From positions 1-23,936 of the forward strand of contig JAZUMK010000053.1 in the NCBI GenBank assembly GCA_045603585.1: a stretch of 23,936 bases of DNA. The letters are read 5' to 3'. The DNA is from SFEL01 sp045603585 (GTDB lineage Bacteria > Bacillota > Clostridia > Christensenellales > CAG-138). Position numbers and translations under genes: made by a program. Positions 13,752-21,765 of the stretch are shown in pieces; the first letter of the stretch is position 1, and each line of letters starts with the position of its first letter. A model generated the notes under the pieces. It searched no databases. It saw only the letters and a program-made list of their open reading frames with translations, and had not been told where the DNA came from.

Positions 13752-14507
13752 TTAGAGAGAACCGGTAGTGTAGGGGCTCTCTGAAGGATCAGGGCTCGCT
13801 GAAGGAGGGATACTCTCTGAAGGATCGGGGCTCGCTGAAGGAGGGATACTCTCTGAGGGGGTGGGCTCTTCCGAAGGGGCAGGCACAGGTGCAGGAGTGG
13901 GGGTGGGCCTGGGTCTGGGCTTTACCACGGTAATGGTAAAGTCAAAATAGGACTTTGTGCCGTCCTCTGCCGTTACAACCGCCCTGAAATCATTGGCACC
14001 CATCTTCAGCTCCAGCGTTCCGGTGTGGCCGGATATGGAAGCCCTTCTATCGCTGGCAGCAGCGCTGATATCCACGGTTTTCTGATCAACTACAACTATA
14101 TCTTTCCTCTCGTCGGGGTCCTTCATATCAAAGGTCTTGCCATTGGGGAAGGTTGCAGAGAAAGCACGCAGTGTGCTGTCAGAGGAAAGAGGTACAGGCG
14201 TGGGGGTGGGTTCCGCAGCCGGCTCGGAATCGGCAGACTCCTCTTCAGAGGCAGCGGGCTCTGCGCTTTCAGCCTTATTGCAAATTCCATCTCCGTGCTC
14301 TCCGACGCATACAGGATCATTGCAGTACTCACAGGCACTGTGGCTGAGGAGAACGGCTTCATCTTCCGAATCCACCTCTGCTCCGCAATGCTCACAGGGC
14401 ACATAGACGACTTCGTCAGTTGCTGCCTCGCTGCAGCCAAGGAAAGAGAATACGACCAACAGCAGGGAGGCCAGTATCAGCAGCTTTAAATACCTTTTGT
14501 TTTTCAT
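13752..14507 (-). CDS. Cys-rich lipoprotein with cadherin-like beta-sandwich domain and Pro/Ser repeats
   Basis: The 251-residue protein has a signal peptide and a lipobox-like FLGC (Cys25). The mature part starts with a Cys cluster (about 38-76: CEHC, CEYC, CVGEH, GIC), possibly metal-binding or disulfide-linked. An acidic Pro-rich linker (about 79-107) follows, then a domain at about 110-193 resembling the cadherin-like beta-sandwich seen in surface proteins (starts LRAFSATFPNGKTF, ends YFDFTITVV). A Pro/Thr/Ser-rich tail carries the repeat SESIPPSASPDP. The tail probably spans or binds the cell wall. The ribosome binding site is weak. Function is unknown; a surface role is inferred from architecture. 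Confidence 0.75.
   Translation of the reverse strand: MKNKRYLKLLILASLLLVVFSFLGCSEAATDEVVYVPCEHCGAEVDSEDEAVLLSHSACEYCNDPVCVGEHGDGICNKAESAEPAASEEESADSEPAAEPTPTPVPLSSDSTLRAFSATFPNGKTFDMKDPDERKDIVVVDQKTVDISAAASDRRASISGHTGTLELKMGANDFRAVVTAEDGTKSYFDFTITVVKPRPRPTPTPAPVPAPSEEPTPSESIPPSASPDPSESIPPSASPDPSESPYTTGSL
13777..13861 (-). repeat. 36-base tandem repeat in the lipoprotein tail
   Basis: Two nearly identical 36-base units (13777-13812 and 13813-13848, one difference seen) and a partial third encode the 12-residue repeat SESIPPSASPDP. The repeat is in frame, so copy number can change without breaking the gene. Confidence 0.85.
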
Positions 14508-14625
14508 ATGGTTTTACCGTCCGTTTCTTTCAGTTTTAATGGGCTTGGAAAAGTTATATGAGAAAAGCCAGGCTTTACGTTTCCTGAAAATCTTTTTGCG
14601 ATGCTAAATTTTTATTTGCTCGATA

Positions 14626-14654
14626 TTATATACGATATTCCCCTGTAATGCAAC
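14626..14654 (-). promoter_or_regulatory. Promoter of the repeat-bearing lipoprotein gene
   Basis: On the minus strand TTGCAT (14649-14654), 17 bases, then a perfect TATAAT (14626-14631). The leader would be about 110 bases. Confidence 0.6.
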
Positions 14655-14685
14655 TACATTTTAATATTTTGCCCAAAAGATAACA

Positions 14686-14706
14686 AAGCCGCGTGCTGCG
14701 GCTTTT
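14686..14706. terminator. Hairpin at the end of the dUTPase-like gene
   Basis: An 8-bp stem, AAAGCCGC with GCGGCTTT, has a 5-base loop and lies 14 bases past the dUTPase-like stop. The T tract on the minus strand is interrupted (TGTTATCTTTT), so it is moderate. Confidence 0.6.
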
Positions 14707-14720
14707 ATTATGTTTCTATG

Positions 14721-15224
14721 CTACTTTCCGCTGCTGCCCAATGCGCCCCCCATGCGCTGTGAAGCCATGGCCATAAGCTCATCGTAGCTTACTTCGTTTA
14801 CATTGGTCTTGGGCACTGGCAGCAATACCGCCTGGCTTGCGGCCTTGCTGGTGTAATAGACCATAAACTGCTCTGTTTCTGCAAGTTTATCAAAGTGGTC
14901 TTTCATTTTGGGCTTTGCAAAGTACAGGGGGATATCGTTAAGATTTGTCATAGGCAAAAACCACTCTCCCCGATAGCCGGAATCTATAACGCCGCAGCGC
15001 TTTGCTATGCCCTTTGAGCCTGTGGAGCCCCGCTCCTGTATCTGAAAATAATAGCCGCTGTCGCAGGCGCTGGCGATACCCGTAGGCAGCATGCGGGTCT
15101 CATGGGGCTCAAGCTTTATGAAATCCTCCTCAAAGCAGAGGAAAATATCATAGCCCGCATCCTCCTCACGCTTGGAGGGGATGACCGCATCCGGCTTAAC
15201 CTTTGCAAACCATATATCTACCAT
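14721..15224 (-). CDS. dut: dUTPase-like nucleotidohydrolase
   Basis: dUTPases hydrolyse dUTP to dUMP and pyrophosphate, keeping uracil out of DNA. The 167-residue protein has trimeric dUTPase motifs: 1 EDAGYDI (21-27), 2 ERGSTGSKGI (64-73), 3 GVIDSGYRGEW (78-88), 4-like KAASQAVLLPVP (127-138) and 5 RMGGALGSSG (157-166, usual RGGFGSTG). About 25 extra residues lie between motifs 3 and 4, and motif 2 is altered from the usual RSGLA, so a related dCTP/dUTP enzyme is possible. Two ATGs compete. AAGGAGG directly touches the upstream one (15231-15233) but is nine bases from the one at 15222-15224, which I chose. Confidence 0.8.
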   Translation of the reverse strand: MVDIWFAKVKPDAVIPSKREEDAGYDIFLCFEEDFIKLEPHETRMLPTGIASACDSGYYFQIQERGSTGSKGIAKRCGVIDSGYRGEWFLPMTNLNDIPLYFAKPKMKDHFDKLAETEQFMVYYTSKAASQAVLLPVPKTNVNEVSYDELMAMASQRMGGALGSSGK

Positions 15225-15270
15225 AGGTAACATCCTCCTTATGCTGAAAAATCGCCCTGTTTATTTGTAT

Positions 15271-15300
15271 ATTATACCCCTATGGCGGCATAATGGGCAA
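15271..15300 (-). promoter_or_regulatory. Candidate promoter of the dUTPase-like gene
   Basis: On the minus strand TTGCCC, 18 bases, then a perfect TATAAT (15271-15276), about 45 bases before the start codon. Confidence 0.5.
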
Positions 15301-15325
15301 CGCAAACAGGATGTTTTTTATACTC

Positions 15326-15343
15326 AGATAATATATATTATCT
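15326..15343. promoter_or_regulatory. 18-base perfect palindrome between dut and buk
   Basis: AGATAATATATATTATCT equals its own reverse complement. It lies 17 bases upstream of the buk -35 and behind the divergent dut promoter, an operator-like position. AT-richness makes chance palindromes more likely, so confidence is limited. Confidence 0.4.
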
Positions 15344-15359
15344 ATATCGGCTTTTCTTA

Positions 15360-15388
15360 TTGAAATGAGCATAAGGTTGCAATATTAT
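15360..15388 (+). promoter_or_regulatory. Promoter of the buk-ptb-ior operon
   Basis: TTGAAA, 17 bases, then TATTAT (5/6 each). The leader is about 67 bases and ends in the TGGAGG site of buk. Confidence 0.65.
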
Positions 15389-15461
15389 AGAATAAAGATT
15401 GCAGTTCGATGTTATTTCTTTGTTACAAATTAATCAAATTCCATATGGAGGCAACAGGACT

Positions 15462-16514
15462 ATGAAAGTACTCGTTATCAACCCCGGAGCTACCTCCACC
15501 AAAATATCCGTCTTTGAGGAAGCCGAAGAGATCCGCAAGGCGAATATTGCCCACAGCGCAGAGGATCTTATACCCTTCGCAAAGGTCGTTGATCAGAAGG
15601 ATTACAGGCTGGGCCTTATTAATGCTACCCTGGCCGAGATGGGCTTTGAGCTTTCCGACTTTTCCGCAATATGCGCCCGCGGCGGCCTGCTGCGCCATAT
15701 TCCCAGCGGCACATACCGCGTAACCGATAAGGTCATCGCCGATGCAGCCGCAGCTTCCTTCGGCGAGCACGCTTCCAATCTGGGCGTTATCCTTGCAAAG
15801 GAGCTGGCCGACAAGGTCGGCATTCCCGCATTTTTTGTAGACCCTGTAAGCGTTGACGAAATGCAGGATCTGGCCCGCTTCACCGGCTACAAGGGCTTTG
15901 AGCGCCAGAGCTTCTTCCATGCCCTCAATCACAAGGGTATGGCCCGCCGCGCAGCCGCTCAGCTGGGCAAGGCATACGAAGATGTAAACCTGATCGTCAC
16001 CCACCTTGGCGGCGGCGTTTCCACTGCAGCCCATATGAAGGGCCGCGTTGTGGACGTATTCAACGTAAGGGATGAAGGCGCATTCTCCGTTGACCGCGGC
16101 GGCGCTCTCCCCACCAATGCACTCATCAACTACTGCTTCAGCGGCAAGACCAAAGAAGAAGTTAAAAAGGAATTCGCAAGCTGCGCCGGCGTATTCTCCT
16201 ATCTTGGCACCCGCGACTTCCTGGATGTAGAGCTTAAGGCCATCGCAGGTGACGAAGAATGCAAAAAGGTATTCGATGCATTCATCTATCAGCAGTGCAA
16301 GGACATCGGCGCAATGGCAGCTGTAATGTGCATGGAGGTTGACGCCATCGTACTCACCGGCGGCATGGCTTACAGCAAGAAGCTGGTTGCAGATTTTGAA
16401 GCCCGCATAGGCAAGATCGCCCCCATCATAGTTCTCCCCGGCGAGGCCGAAATGCGTTCCCTGGCCGAAGGCGCTTTCCGCGTACTCCACGGCGAAGCCG
16501 CCTGCGAATATTGA
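15462..16514 (+). CDS. buk: Butyrate kinase (acyl kinase)
   Basis: Buk transfers phosphate from butyryl (or branched acyl) phosphate to ADP, giving the acid and ATP. The 350-residue protein is an ASKHA acetokinase-family enzyme: NPGATSTK (7-14) phosphate loop, THLGGGVS nucleotide-binding segment (about 185-192), DRGGALPT and VLTGGMAYS near the C-terminus. It is full length (family about 355). The start follows TGGAGG; upstream in-frame codons are not supported. It is first in the operon with ptb and iorAB. In this setting the substrates may be aryl- or branched-chain acyl phosphates from amino acids rather than butyryl phosphate, and none of the other butyrate synthesis genes are in view. Confidence 0.93.
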   Translation: MKVLVINPGATSTKISVFEEAEEIRKANIAHSAEDLIPFAKVVDQKDYRLGLINATLAEMGFELSDFSAICARGGLLRHIPSGTYRVTDKVIADAAAASFGEHASNLGVILAKELADKVGIPAFFVDPVSVDEMQDLARFTGYKGFERQSFFHALNHKGMARRAAAQLGKAYEDVNLIVTHLGGGVSTAAHMKGRVVDVFNVRDEGAFSVDRGGALPTNALINYCFSGKTKEEVKKEFASCAGVFSYLGTRDFLDVELKAIAGDEECKKVFDAFIYQQCKDIGAMAAVMCMEVDAIVLTGGMAYSKKLVADFEARIGKIAPIIVLPGEAEMRSLAEGAFRVLHGEAACEY

Positions 16515-16545
16515 TAAACCTACTCTAACATAAAGGAGAAAACAT

Positions 16546-17448
16546 ATGCTGCATACCATACGCGAACTTATGGAAAAGGCCGCTTCCTCCGAAAAGAGGA
16601 CCATTGCGGTTGCCGCTGCCCATGACAAAGAGGTTTTGCAGGCTGTATTTGCCGCCCGTGATCAGGGCGTGGCAGATGCCATCCTCACCGGCGACCCCGA
16701 AAGAATCGCAGCCTATGCCAAGGAGCTGGGCTTTGAGCAGACCTTCGAGGTTATCCCCGCTGCCGACGACAGCGACTGCGCCGCAAAGGCCGTTGCCCTT
16801 GTGCGTGAAGGCCGCGCAAACTGCCTGATGAAGGGCATACTATCCACCGCCGATATGATGCGCGCCGTTATCAATAAAGAAACCGGCATCCGCACCGGCT
16901 CCCTGCTGAGCCATGTAATGATCTACGAGATCCCCGGCTATGACAAACTGCTGCTCAATACCGACGGCGGTATGAACACCGCTCCCACCCTGGAGCAGAA
17001 GGCTGATATCCTTGAGAACGCAGCAAAGGCCCTCCGCGCTCTGGGCTACGACAGCATCAACGCTTCCTGCGTATGCGGCGCCGAAGTTGTAAACCCCAAG
17101 GTTCAGGCCACTGTTGACGCTGCAGCTCTGGCCGAGATGAAGGACCGCTGGGCTCCTTATAATATGAACGTTATCGGCCCCGTTGGCTTTGACCTTGCAA
17201 TCAGCAAGGAAGCCTGCCACCATAAAAAGTTCGATGCCCCCGGCGCAGGCGAAGCCGACATCATGCTGGTTCCCACCTACGAGGTCGGCAACGGCATCGG
17301 CAAGGCTCTCACCTATTTTGCAGGCGCAAAGAGCGCAGGCATCATCATAGGCGCACGTGTTCCCATCGTGCTGGTATCCCGTGCTGACAACGCCGAGACA
17401 AAGCTCGCGTCCATCGCGCTGGGCTGCCTCATCGGCGAGATGAAATAA
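16546..17448 (+). CDS. ptb: Phosphate butyryltransferase (acyl-CoA:phosphate)
   Basis: Ptb converts acyl-CoA and phosphate to acyl phosphate and CoA, feeding Buk. The 300-residue protein belongs to the phosphate acetyl/butyryltransferase family: ANCLMKGILSTADMMRAV (about 90-107), TDGGMNTAPTLEQK and the C-terminal VPTYEVGNGIGKALTYF and GARVPIVLVSRAD segments are characteristic. The length of about 300 matches Ptb rather than Pta (about 330). AAAGGAG precedes the ATG. It starts 31 bases after buk and ends 54 bases before iorA, so all are one transcript. Gene order is buk-ptb, reverse of the ptb-buk order of the solventogenic clostridia. Confidence 0.93.
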   Translation: MLHTIRELMEKAASSEKRTIAVAAAHDKEVLQAVFAARDQGVADAILTGDPERIAAYAKELGFEQTFEVIPAADDSDCAAKAVALVREGRANCLMKGILSTADMMRAVINKETGIRTGSLLSHVMIYEIPGYDKLLLNTDGGMNTAPTLEQKADILENAAKALRALGYDSINASCVCGAEVVNPKVQATVDAAALAEMKDRWAPYNMNVIGPVGFDLAISKEACHHKKFDAPGAGEADIMLVPTYEVGNGIGKALTYFAGAKSAGIIIGARVPIVLVSRADNAETKLASIALGCLIGEMK

Positions 17449-17502
17449 CTTACACTACATTACCCAATAACGACCCTATATTTAATGAAAGAGGTGGACT
17501 GA

Positions 17503-19245
17503 ATGAAACATCTTATGACAGGCAACGAGGCTGCCGCACGCGGTGCCTACGAAGCCGGCCTGGTGGTGGGCGCTGCCTACCCCGGTACCCCCAGCACCGA
17601 GATATTCGAGAACCTGCCCCTGTACAGGGATGACCTGTACTGCGAGTGGTCCCCCAACGAGAAGGTCGCCACCGAAGTGGCCTACGGCGCATCCATAGCA
17701 GGCGTTCGCTCCCTGTGCGCCATGAAGCACGTTGGCGTAAACGTAGCCGCTGACCCCATCTTCACCGCCACCTATAACGGCATCGGCGCAGGCTTCGTTA
17801 TCGTATCTGCCGACGACCCCGATATGCATTCCTCCCAGAACGAGCAGGACAACCGCTACTATGCCCGCGCTGCAAAGATGCCCATGGTAGAGCCCTCCGA
17901 CAGTCAGGAGTGCAAGGACTTCATGAAGGCCGCTTACGAGATCTCCGAGAAGTTCGATCTGCCTGTACTTTACCGCGTAACCACCCGTGTTTGCCACAGC
18001 AAGAGCCTTGTTGAATTCGGCGAGCGCACCGAGGTTGCTCCCCTTGAGTACAAGCGCAATATGAAGTACATCTGCACCCCCGCCCAGGCCAAGCTGAACC
18101 ATCCCAAGCTGGAGGCCAAGCTTGCAGAGCTTGCAGAGTACGGCAACACCTGCCCCCTCAACAAGATGGAACTGAACGGCTCCAAGGTTGGCGTTATCAC
18201 CGCCTCCATCGCCTATCAGTACGCCAAGGAAGCCTTCCCCGAGGATACCTCCTTCCTGAAGCTGGGCCTCACCAACCCCCTGCCCATGGGCCTCATCAAG
18301 GAATTTGCCTCCAAGGTAGAAAAGCTCTATATCGTAGAAGAGCTTGAGCCCTTCATGGAAGAGCAGATCAAGGCCGCCGGCATCCAGTGCGTAGGCAAGG
18401 AGCTCATCTCCAATATGTACGAGCTGAACCCCGAAAAGGTACGCACCATGGTATTCGGCAATGAGCCCGAATTCAAGACCCTCCCCGTAAAGGCCGTGTC
18501 CCGTCCCGCTTCCCTGTGCCCCGGCTGCCCCCATCGCGGCTTCTTCTACACCATGAGCAAGGGCAAGGATTTCGTCATCTGCGGCGACATCGGCTGCTAC
18601 ACTCTGGGCTGCGCACATCCCCTCAACGCCCTTGACTCCGTAGTCTGCATGGGCGGCGGTTTCTCCGTTGCAATGGGTATGGCAAAGGCATTTGAAGTGA
18701 CCAAGCAGACCGGCAAGAAGGTATTCGGCGTTGTTGGCGATTCCACCTTCTTCCACAGCGGCATCACCGGCGCCATCGATATGATCTACAACATGGGCAA
18801 CGTTATCCCCTGCGTTCTGGATAACTCCATCACCGGCATGACCGGCCAGCAGGATAACCCCGGCAGCGGCGAAACCCTCATGGGCAAGCCCGCTCCCGTA
18901 ATCCGCCCCGAAAACATCCTCCGCGCCTGCGGCTTTGAAAACATCATCATCGTGGATCCTCAGGATCTTAAGGCAATGCAGAAGGCCGTTGACGATGCGC
19001 TGGCAAGCGAAGTTCCCGCCGCCATCATCACCCGCCGTCCCTGCCTGCTGCTCAAGAAGGCAAAGCATGACCTTGGCAAGTGCGAAGTTAACAAGGATAA
19101 GTGCAGGTCCTGCAAGATGTGCCTGAAGGTTGGCTGCTCCGCCGTCTTCTTCAAGGATGGCAAGGCCCACATCGATCAGACTCTCTGCGTTGGCTGCAAT
19201 GTTTGCGGTCAGGCTTGCCCCTTCGGCGCCATAGAAAGGAAATAA
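17503..19245 (+). CDS. iorA: Indolepyruvate:ferredoxin oxidoreductase, alpha subunit
   Basis: IorA with IorB oxidatively decarboxylates aryl pyruvates (from Trp, Phe, Tyr) to aryl-acetyl-CoA and reduces ferredoxin. The 580-residue protein has an N-terminal pyrimidine-binding domain (YPGTPSTEIFE, about 26-36), a central transketolase-like part, a TPP-binding domain with LCPGCPHRG, GDIGCYTLGC and GDSTFFHSG, and two C-terminal ferredoxin-type clusters (C534, C537, C540, C545 and C562, C565, C568, C572). This architecture is diagnostic of IOR. AAAGAGGTG precedes the ATG. Electrons go to ferredoxin; the acyl-CoA can pass to Ptb and Buk upstream. The product range is an inference from context. Confidence 0.95.
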   Translation: MKHLMTGNEAAARGAYEAGLVVGAAYPGTPSTEIFENLPLYRDDLYCEWSPNEKVATEVAYGASIAGVRSLCAMKHVGVNVAADPIFTATYNGIGAGFVIVSADDPDMHSSQNEQDNRYYARAAKMPMVEPSDSQECKDFMKAAYEISEKFDLPVLYRVTTRVCHSKSLVEFGERTEVAPLEYKRNMKYICTPAQAKLNHPKLEAKLAELAEYGNTCPLNKMELNGSKVGVITASIAYQYAKEAFPEDTSFLKLGLTNPLPMGLIKEFASKVEKLYIVEELEPFMEEQIKAAGIQCVGKELISNMYELNPEKVRTMVFGNEPEFKTLPVKAVSRPASLCPGCPHRGFFYTMSKGKDFVICGDIGCYTLGCAHPLNALDSVVCMGGGFSVAMGMAKAFEVTKQTGKKVFGVVGDSTFFHSGITGAIDMIYNMGNVIPCVLDNSITGMTGQQDNPGSGETLMGKPAPVIRPENILRACGFENIIIVDPQDLKAMQKAVDDALASEVPAAIITRRPCLLLKKAKHDLGKCEVNKDKCRSCKMCLKVGCSAVFFKDGKAHIDQTLCVGCNVCGQACPFGAIERK

Positions 19246-19257
19246 CAGGTGAAGAAC

Positions 19258-19830
19258 ATGAGCAAAGTTACCAGCATTCTTTTAACCGGCGTAGGCGGCC
19301 AGGGCGCTATCCTGGTCAGCAAGATCCTCACCAAGGGCCTCATCCAGGCAGGTTACGATGTAAAGATGAGCGAGGTCCACGGCATGGCACAGCGCGGCGG
19401 CAGCGTATCCACCCAGGTACGCTTCGGCGAGAAGGTTTATTCCCCCATCATTGGCCGCGGCGAGGCTGATATCATGGTTGCCTTCGAAAAGATGGAAGCC
19501 GTTCGCTATGTTGAGTTCCTCAAGCCCGATGCTACCGTAGTAGTAAACGACTACGAGATCGTTCCCATGAGCGTTGCCTCCGGCATGGTAGAGTATCCTC
19601 AGGGCACTCTGGAAGCCGTATCCGAAGCTTTCAATACCATCGCCATCAAGGCAGGCGATATCGCCATCGAGCTTGGCAATGCCCGCTGCATGAATATCGT
19701 TCTCTTCGGCGCAATGGTCAAGGCTCTGGGCATGACCGATATCGACTGGGAAGAGATCATGCGTCAGGAAATGAAGCCCGCTATCCTGGAGCTGAACCTG
19801 AAGGCATTCCGCGCAGGCTACAACTGCTAA
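19258..19830 (+). CDS. iorB: Indolepyruvate:ferredoxin oxidoreductase, beta subunit
   Basis: IorB is the gamma-type subunit of the ferredoxin-dependent 2-oxoacid oxidoreductase fold and pairs with IorA. The 190-residue protein has TGVGGQGAI near the start, SEVHGMAQRGGSVSTQVRFG (the family signature) and an IGRGEADIMVAFE segment. Two starts are possible. The ATG used here has AGGTG six bases upstream; a GTG at 19249 has AAGGA about eight bases upstream and would add three residues. It begins 12 bases after the iorA stop, so it is translated from the same message. A strong hairpin follows. Confidence 0.94.
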   Translation: MSKVTSILLTGVGGQGAILVSKILTKGLIQAGYDVKMSEVHGMAQRGGSVSTQVRFGEKVYSPIIGRGEADIMVAFEKMEAVRYVEFLKPDATVVVNDYEIVPMSVASGMVEYPQGTLEAVSEAFNTIAIKAGDIAIELGNARCMNIVLFGAMVKALGMTDIDWEEIMRQEMKPAILELNLKAFRAGYNC

Positions 19831-19844
19831 ATATCAACCTTAAC

Positions 19845-19867
19845 GGGGCATGGCTCTGCCATGCCCC
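19845..19867 (+). terminator. Hairpin after iorB
   Basis: A perfect 10-bp stem, GGGGCATGGC with GCCATGCCCC, has a TCT loop. The tail TTATCCCAATCTTTTC is not a clean T tract, so read-through into the aminotransferase gene is possible. Confidence 0.65.
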
Positions 19868-19953
19868 TTATCCCAATCTTTTCTTACTTATTATTAACGT
19901 CTTTTTCCAATAAAAAAGTATTCCCTTAAAACCAAATATGAAAGGAGCACCAC

Positions 19954-21147
19954 ATGGTAAACCAGTATGTATTGAAGTACGGCCGTGTGCGCAGCTGCAT
20001 CCGCGAGCTGTTTGAATACGGCAAGCAGCAGGCCGCCATAGTAGGCCCCGAAAACGTATACGATTTCAGCATCGGCAATCCCAGCACTCCTCCTCCCGAG
20101 GAGCTGAAGCAGGCCTTTATAGATGTTATCCAGACCGAATCCCCCCTGATGGTTCACGGCTACACCAGCGCCGTGGGCAGCAACGATACCCGCGATGCCA
20201 TCGCCAAGGCTCTCAGCGACCGCATGGGCCGCACCTTCACCCGCCGCAATTTCTATATCACCTGCGGCGCGGCTGCCGCCCTTATCTCCTCCATCAAGGC
20301 TTTTGCCGTGGATAAGGACAGCGAAGCCATCTGCTTTGCCCCCTTCTTCCCCGAGTACAGCTGCTTTATCGACAGCGCAGGCATGAAGCAGGTCATCGTG
20401 CCCCCCGATATGGATAAATTCCAGATCAACTTCCCCGAGCTTGAAAAGGCGCTGACCCCCAACACCCGCTGTGTAATAATCAACTCCCCCAACAATCCCT
20501 CCGGCGCAATCCTCACCCGCGAAACTCTGGAAAAGCTGGCAAAGATTCTTACCGAGAAGAGCGCCGAGTACGGCCATACCATCTACATCATATCCGATGA
20601 GCCCTACCGCGAGCTGGTTTACGGTGATATCGAGGTTCCCTTCGTGCCTGATATCTACCCCAATACCATCATCTGCTATTCCTACAGCAAGTCCCTCTCC
20701 ATCCCCGGCGACCGTCTGGGCTACATGATGGTACCTGACTGCATGGAAAACTTTGACGACGTATGCGACGCCACCTCCGGCGCTGCCCGCGTATGCGGCT
20801 ATGTATGCGCCCCCGCGGTGGTTCAGCGCGTTATTGCCCGCTGTGCTCACCTGATGCCCGACCTGACCGATTACGAGACCAACCGCGCTCTGCTGTACAA
20901 CGCCCTCACCGAAATGGGCTACGAGTGCGTGCATCCCGATGGAGCATTCTATCTGTTCTTCAAGGCTCCCAACGGCGACGGCAATGCCTTCTCCGAAATG
21001 GCCAAGAAGTACAACCTGCTGATCGTTCCCGGCGAAGGCTTCGGCTGCAAGGAATATCTGCGGGCATCCTACTGCGTGGATACCGAGATGATCAAGCGCT
21101 CCCTCCCCGCCTTCAAGGCGCTGATGGATGAAGTAAAGAACGCATAG
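19954..21147 (+). CDS. PLP-dependent class I/II aminotransferase
   Basis: A full-length (397-residue) fold-type I aminotransferase. Visible are DFSIGNPSTPPP (37-48), ITCGAAAAL (102-110, cofactor phosphate loop), NSPNNPSG (177-184), SDEPYREL (214-221, with D215 and Y218) and the PLP lysine K246 in SYSKSLSIPGDRLG, plus a C-terminal Arg in LRASYC for the substrate carboxylate. Substrate cannot be read from the sequence. Its position 123 bases after iorB suggests it makes the 2-oxoacids (aryl pyruvates or branched-chain) that IorAB oxidises. GAAAGGAG precedes the ATG. No clear promoter is visible in the gap, so it may depend on read-through. Confidence 0.9.
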   Translation: MVNQYVLKYGRVRSCIRELFEYGKQQAAIVGPENVYDFSIGNPSTPPPEELKQAFIDVIQTESPLMVHGYTSAVGSNDTRDAIAKALSDRMGRTFTRRNFYITCGAAAALISSIKAFAVDKDSEAICFAPFFPEYSCFIDSAGMKQVIVPPDMDKFQINFPELEKALTPNTRCVIINSPNNPSGAILTRETLEKLAKILTEKSAEYGHTIYIISDEPYRELVYGDIEVPFVPDIYPNTIICYSYSKSLSIPGDRLGYMMVPDCMENFDDVCDATSGAARVCGYVCAPAVVQRVIARCAHLMPDLTDYETNRALLYNALTEMGYECVHPDGAFYLFFKAPNGDGNAFSEMAKKYNLLIVPGEGFGCKEYLRASYCVDTEMIKRSLPAFKALMDEVKNA

Positions 21148-21160
21148 CTCAACCAAACAC

Positions 21161-21191
21161 AAAAACGGAAAGCATCACGCTTTCCGTTTTT
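21161..21191. terminator. Bidirectional terminator after the aminotransferase gene
   Basis: A perfect 13-bp stem, AAAAACGGAAAGC with GCTTTCCGTTTTT, has a 5-base loop and U tracts on either strand. It separates two convergent genes. Confidence 0.93.
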
Positions 21192-21199
21192 ATTTGCCG

Positions 21200-21670
21200 C
21201 TAATTGTTTGAGCATTTCTCCGCGTCAATGGCCAGCACCAGCATAAGCGCGCAAAGGGCATCCGAAGGCTCCCGCACATCTATCACATAGGTATCTGTCC
21301 AGTTCCACAGTTCCTTTGATATTTGTGCCACGATGTTTCCGGAGCTGTCCATAACAGAATAATCCCAGCCCAGCCAGTCTCCGTCAATATGCCAGCCGTT
21401 GAAGTCGATATCGTATTTGTGGCTGAAAAGGGTGAATTCCTTGCTTATGCAGCCCATATACTGCGCTCCGCAGTAAAGTTCAAACTTGGGCAGCCATGTG
21501 AGCACCCTTTGCTTGACCATGCCCACCTCATACCCCTGAGCATCGTATATTTTAAGCAGATGCCCCCATGAAAGCTGTCCCTTTACTGTGTATACGGTTT
21601 CTCCGCTTTCATTATATATGTCGTAACTGTCAAACCAGGAAAAGAACCTTTGCTTGAATCGCAGCTTCAT
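21200..21670 (-). CDS. LURP-one-related (scramblase-like fold) protein
   Basis: The 156-residue protein has the alternating beta pattern of the LURP-one-related family (Tubby-like/scramblase fold): KQRFFSWFDSYDIYNESGE, then YTVKGQLSWGHLLKIYD, a middle ISKEFTLFSHKYDI repeat-like segment, DGDWLGWDYSVMDSSGN and a last QISKELWNWTDTYVIDV. The molecular role of bacterial members is not known. AGGGGG directly touches an upstream ATG (21674-21676) but is six bases from the ATG at 21668-21670, which is therefore preferred. It is monocistronic, with an extended -10 promoter at 21706-21711. It has no predicted spans or signal. Confidence 0.8.
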   Translation of the reverse strand: MKLRFKQRFFSWFDSYDIYNESGETVYTVKGQLSWGHLLKIYDAQGYEVGMVKQRVLTWLPKFELYCGAQYMGCISKEFTLFSHKYDIDFNGWHIDGDWLGWDYSVMDSSGNIVAQISKELWNWTDTYVIDVREPSDALCALMLVLAIDAEKCSNN

Positions 21671-21705
21671 TTGCATCCCCCTGTCGGTATGTACTTTCTC
21701 AGCTG

Positions 21706-21711
21706 ATTATA
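21706..21711 (-). promoter_or_regulatory. Extended -10 promoter of the LURP-one-related gene
   Basis: On the minus strand TGCTATAAT gives a TG-extended perfect -10, about 35 bases before the start codon. No good -35 is seen at 16-18 bases. Confidence 0.5.
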
Positions 21712-21765
21712 GCATATTTGGCCCCGCCGCAATAATTACCATTGTGTTAACCTTTGCTCCGCATA

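Noticed and set aside
13777..13861. Tandem 36-base repeats considered as a CRISPR array
   Set aside because: The units are directly adjacent with no spacers, are in frame within a lipoprotein gene and encode a Pro/Ser repeat.
17482..19170. Long open frame (562 codons) on the minus strand opposite iorA
   Set aside because: It is a shadow of the strongly biased codon use of iorA; Gly/Ala/His-rich composition, no recognisable domain and no ribosome binding site. The same holds for long minus-strand frames opposite hom, lysC, asd, tdh, buk and the aminotransferase gene.
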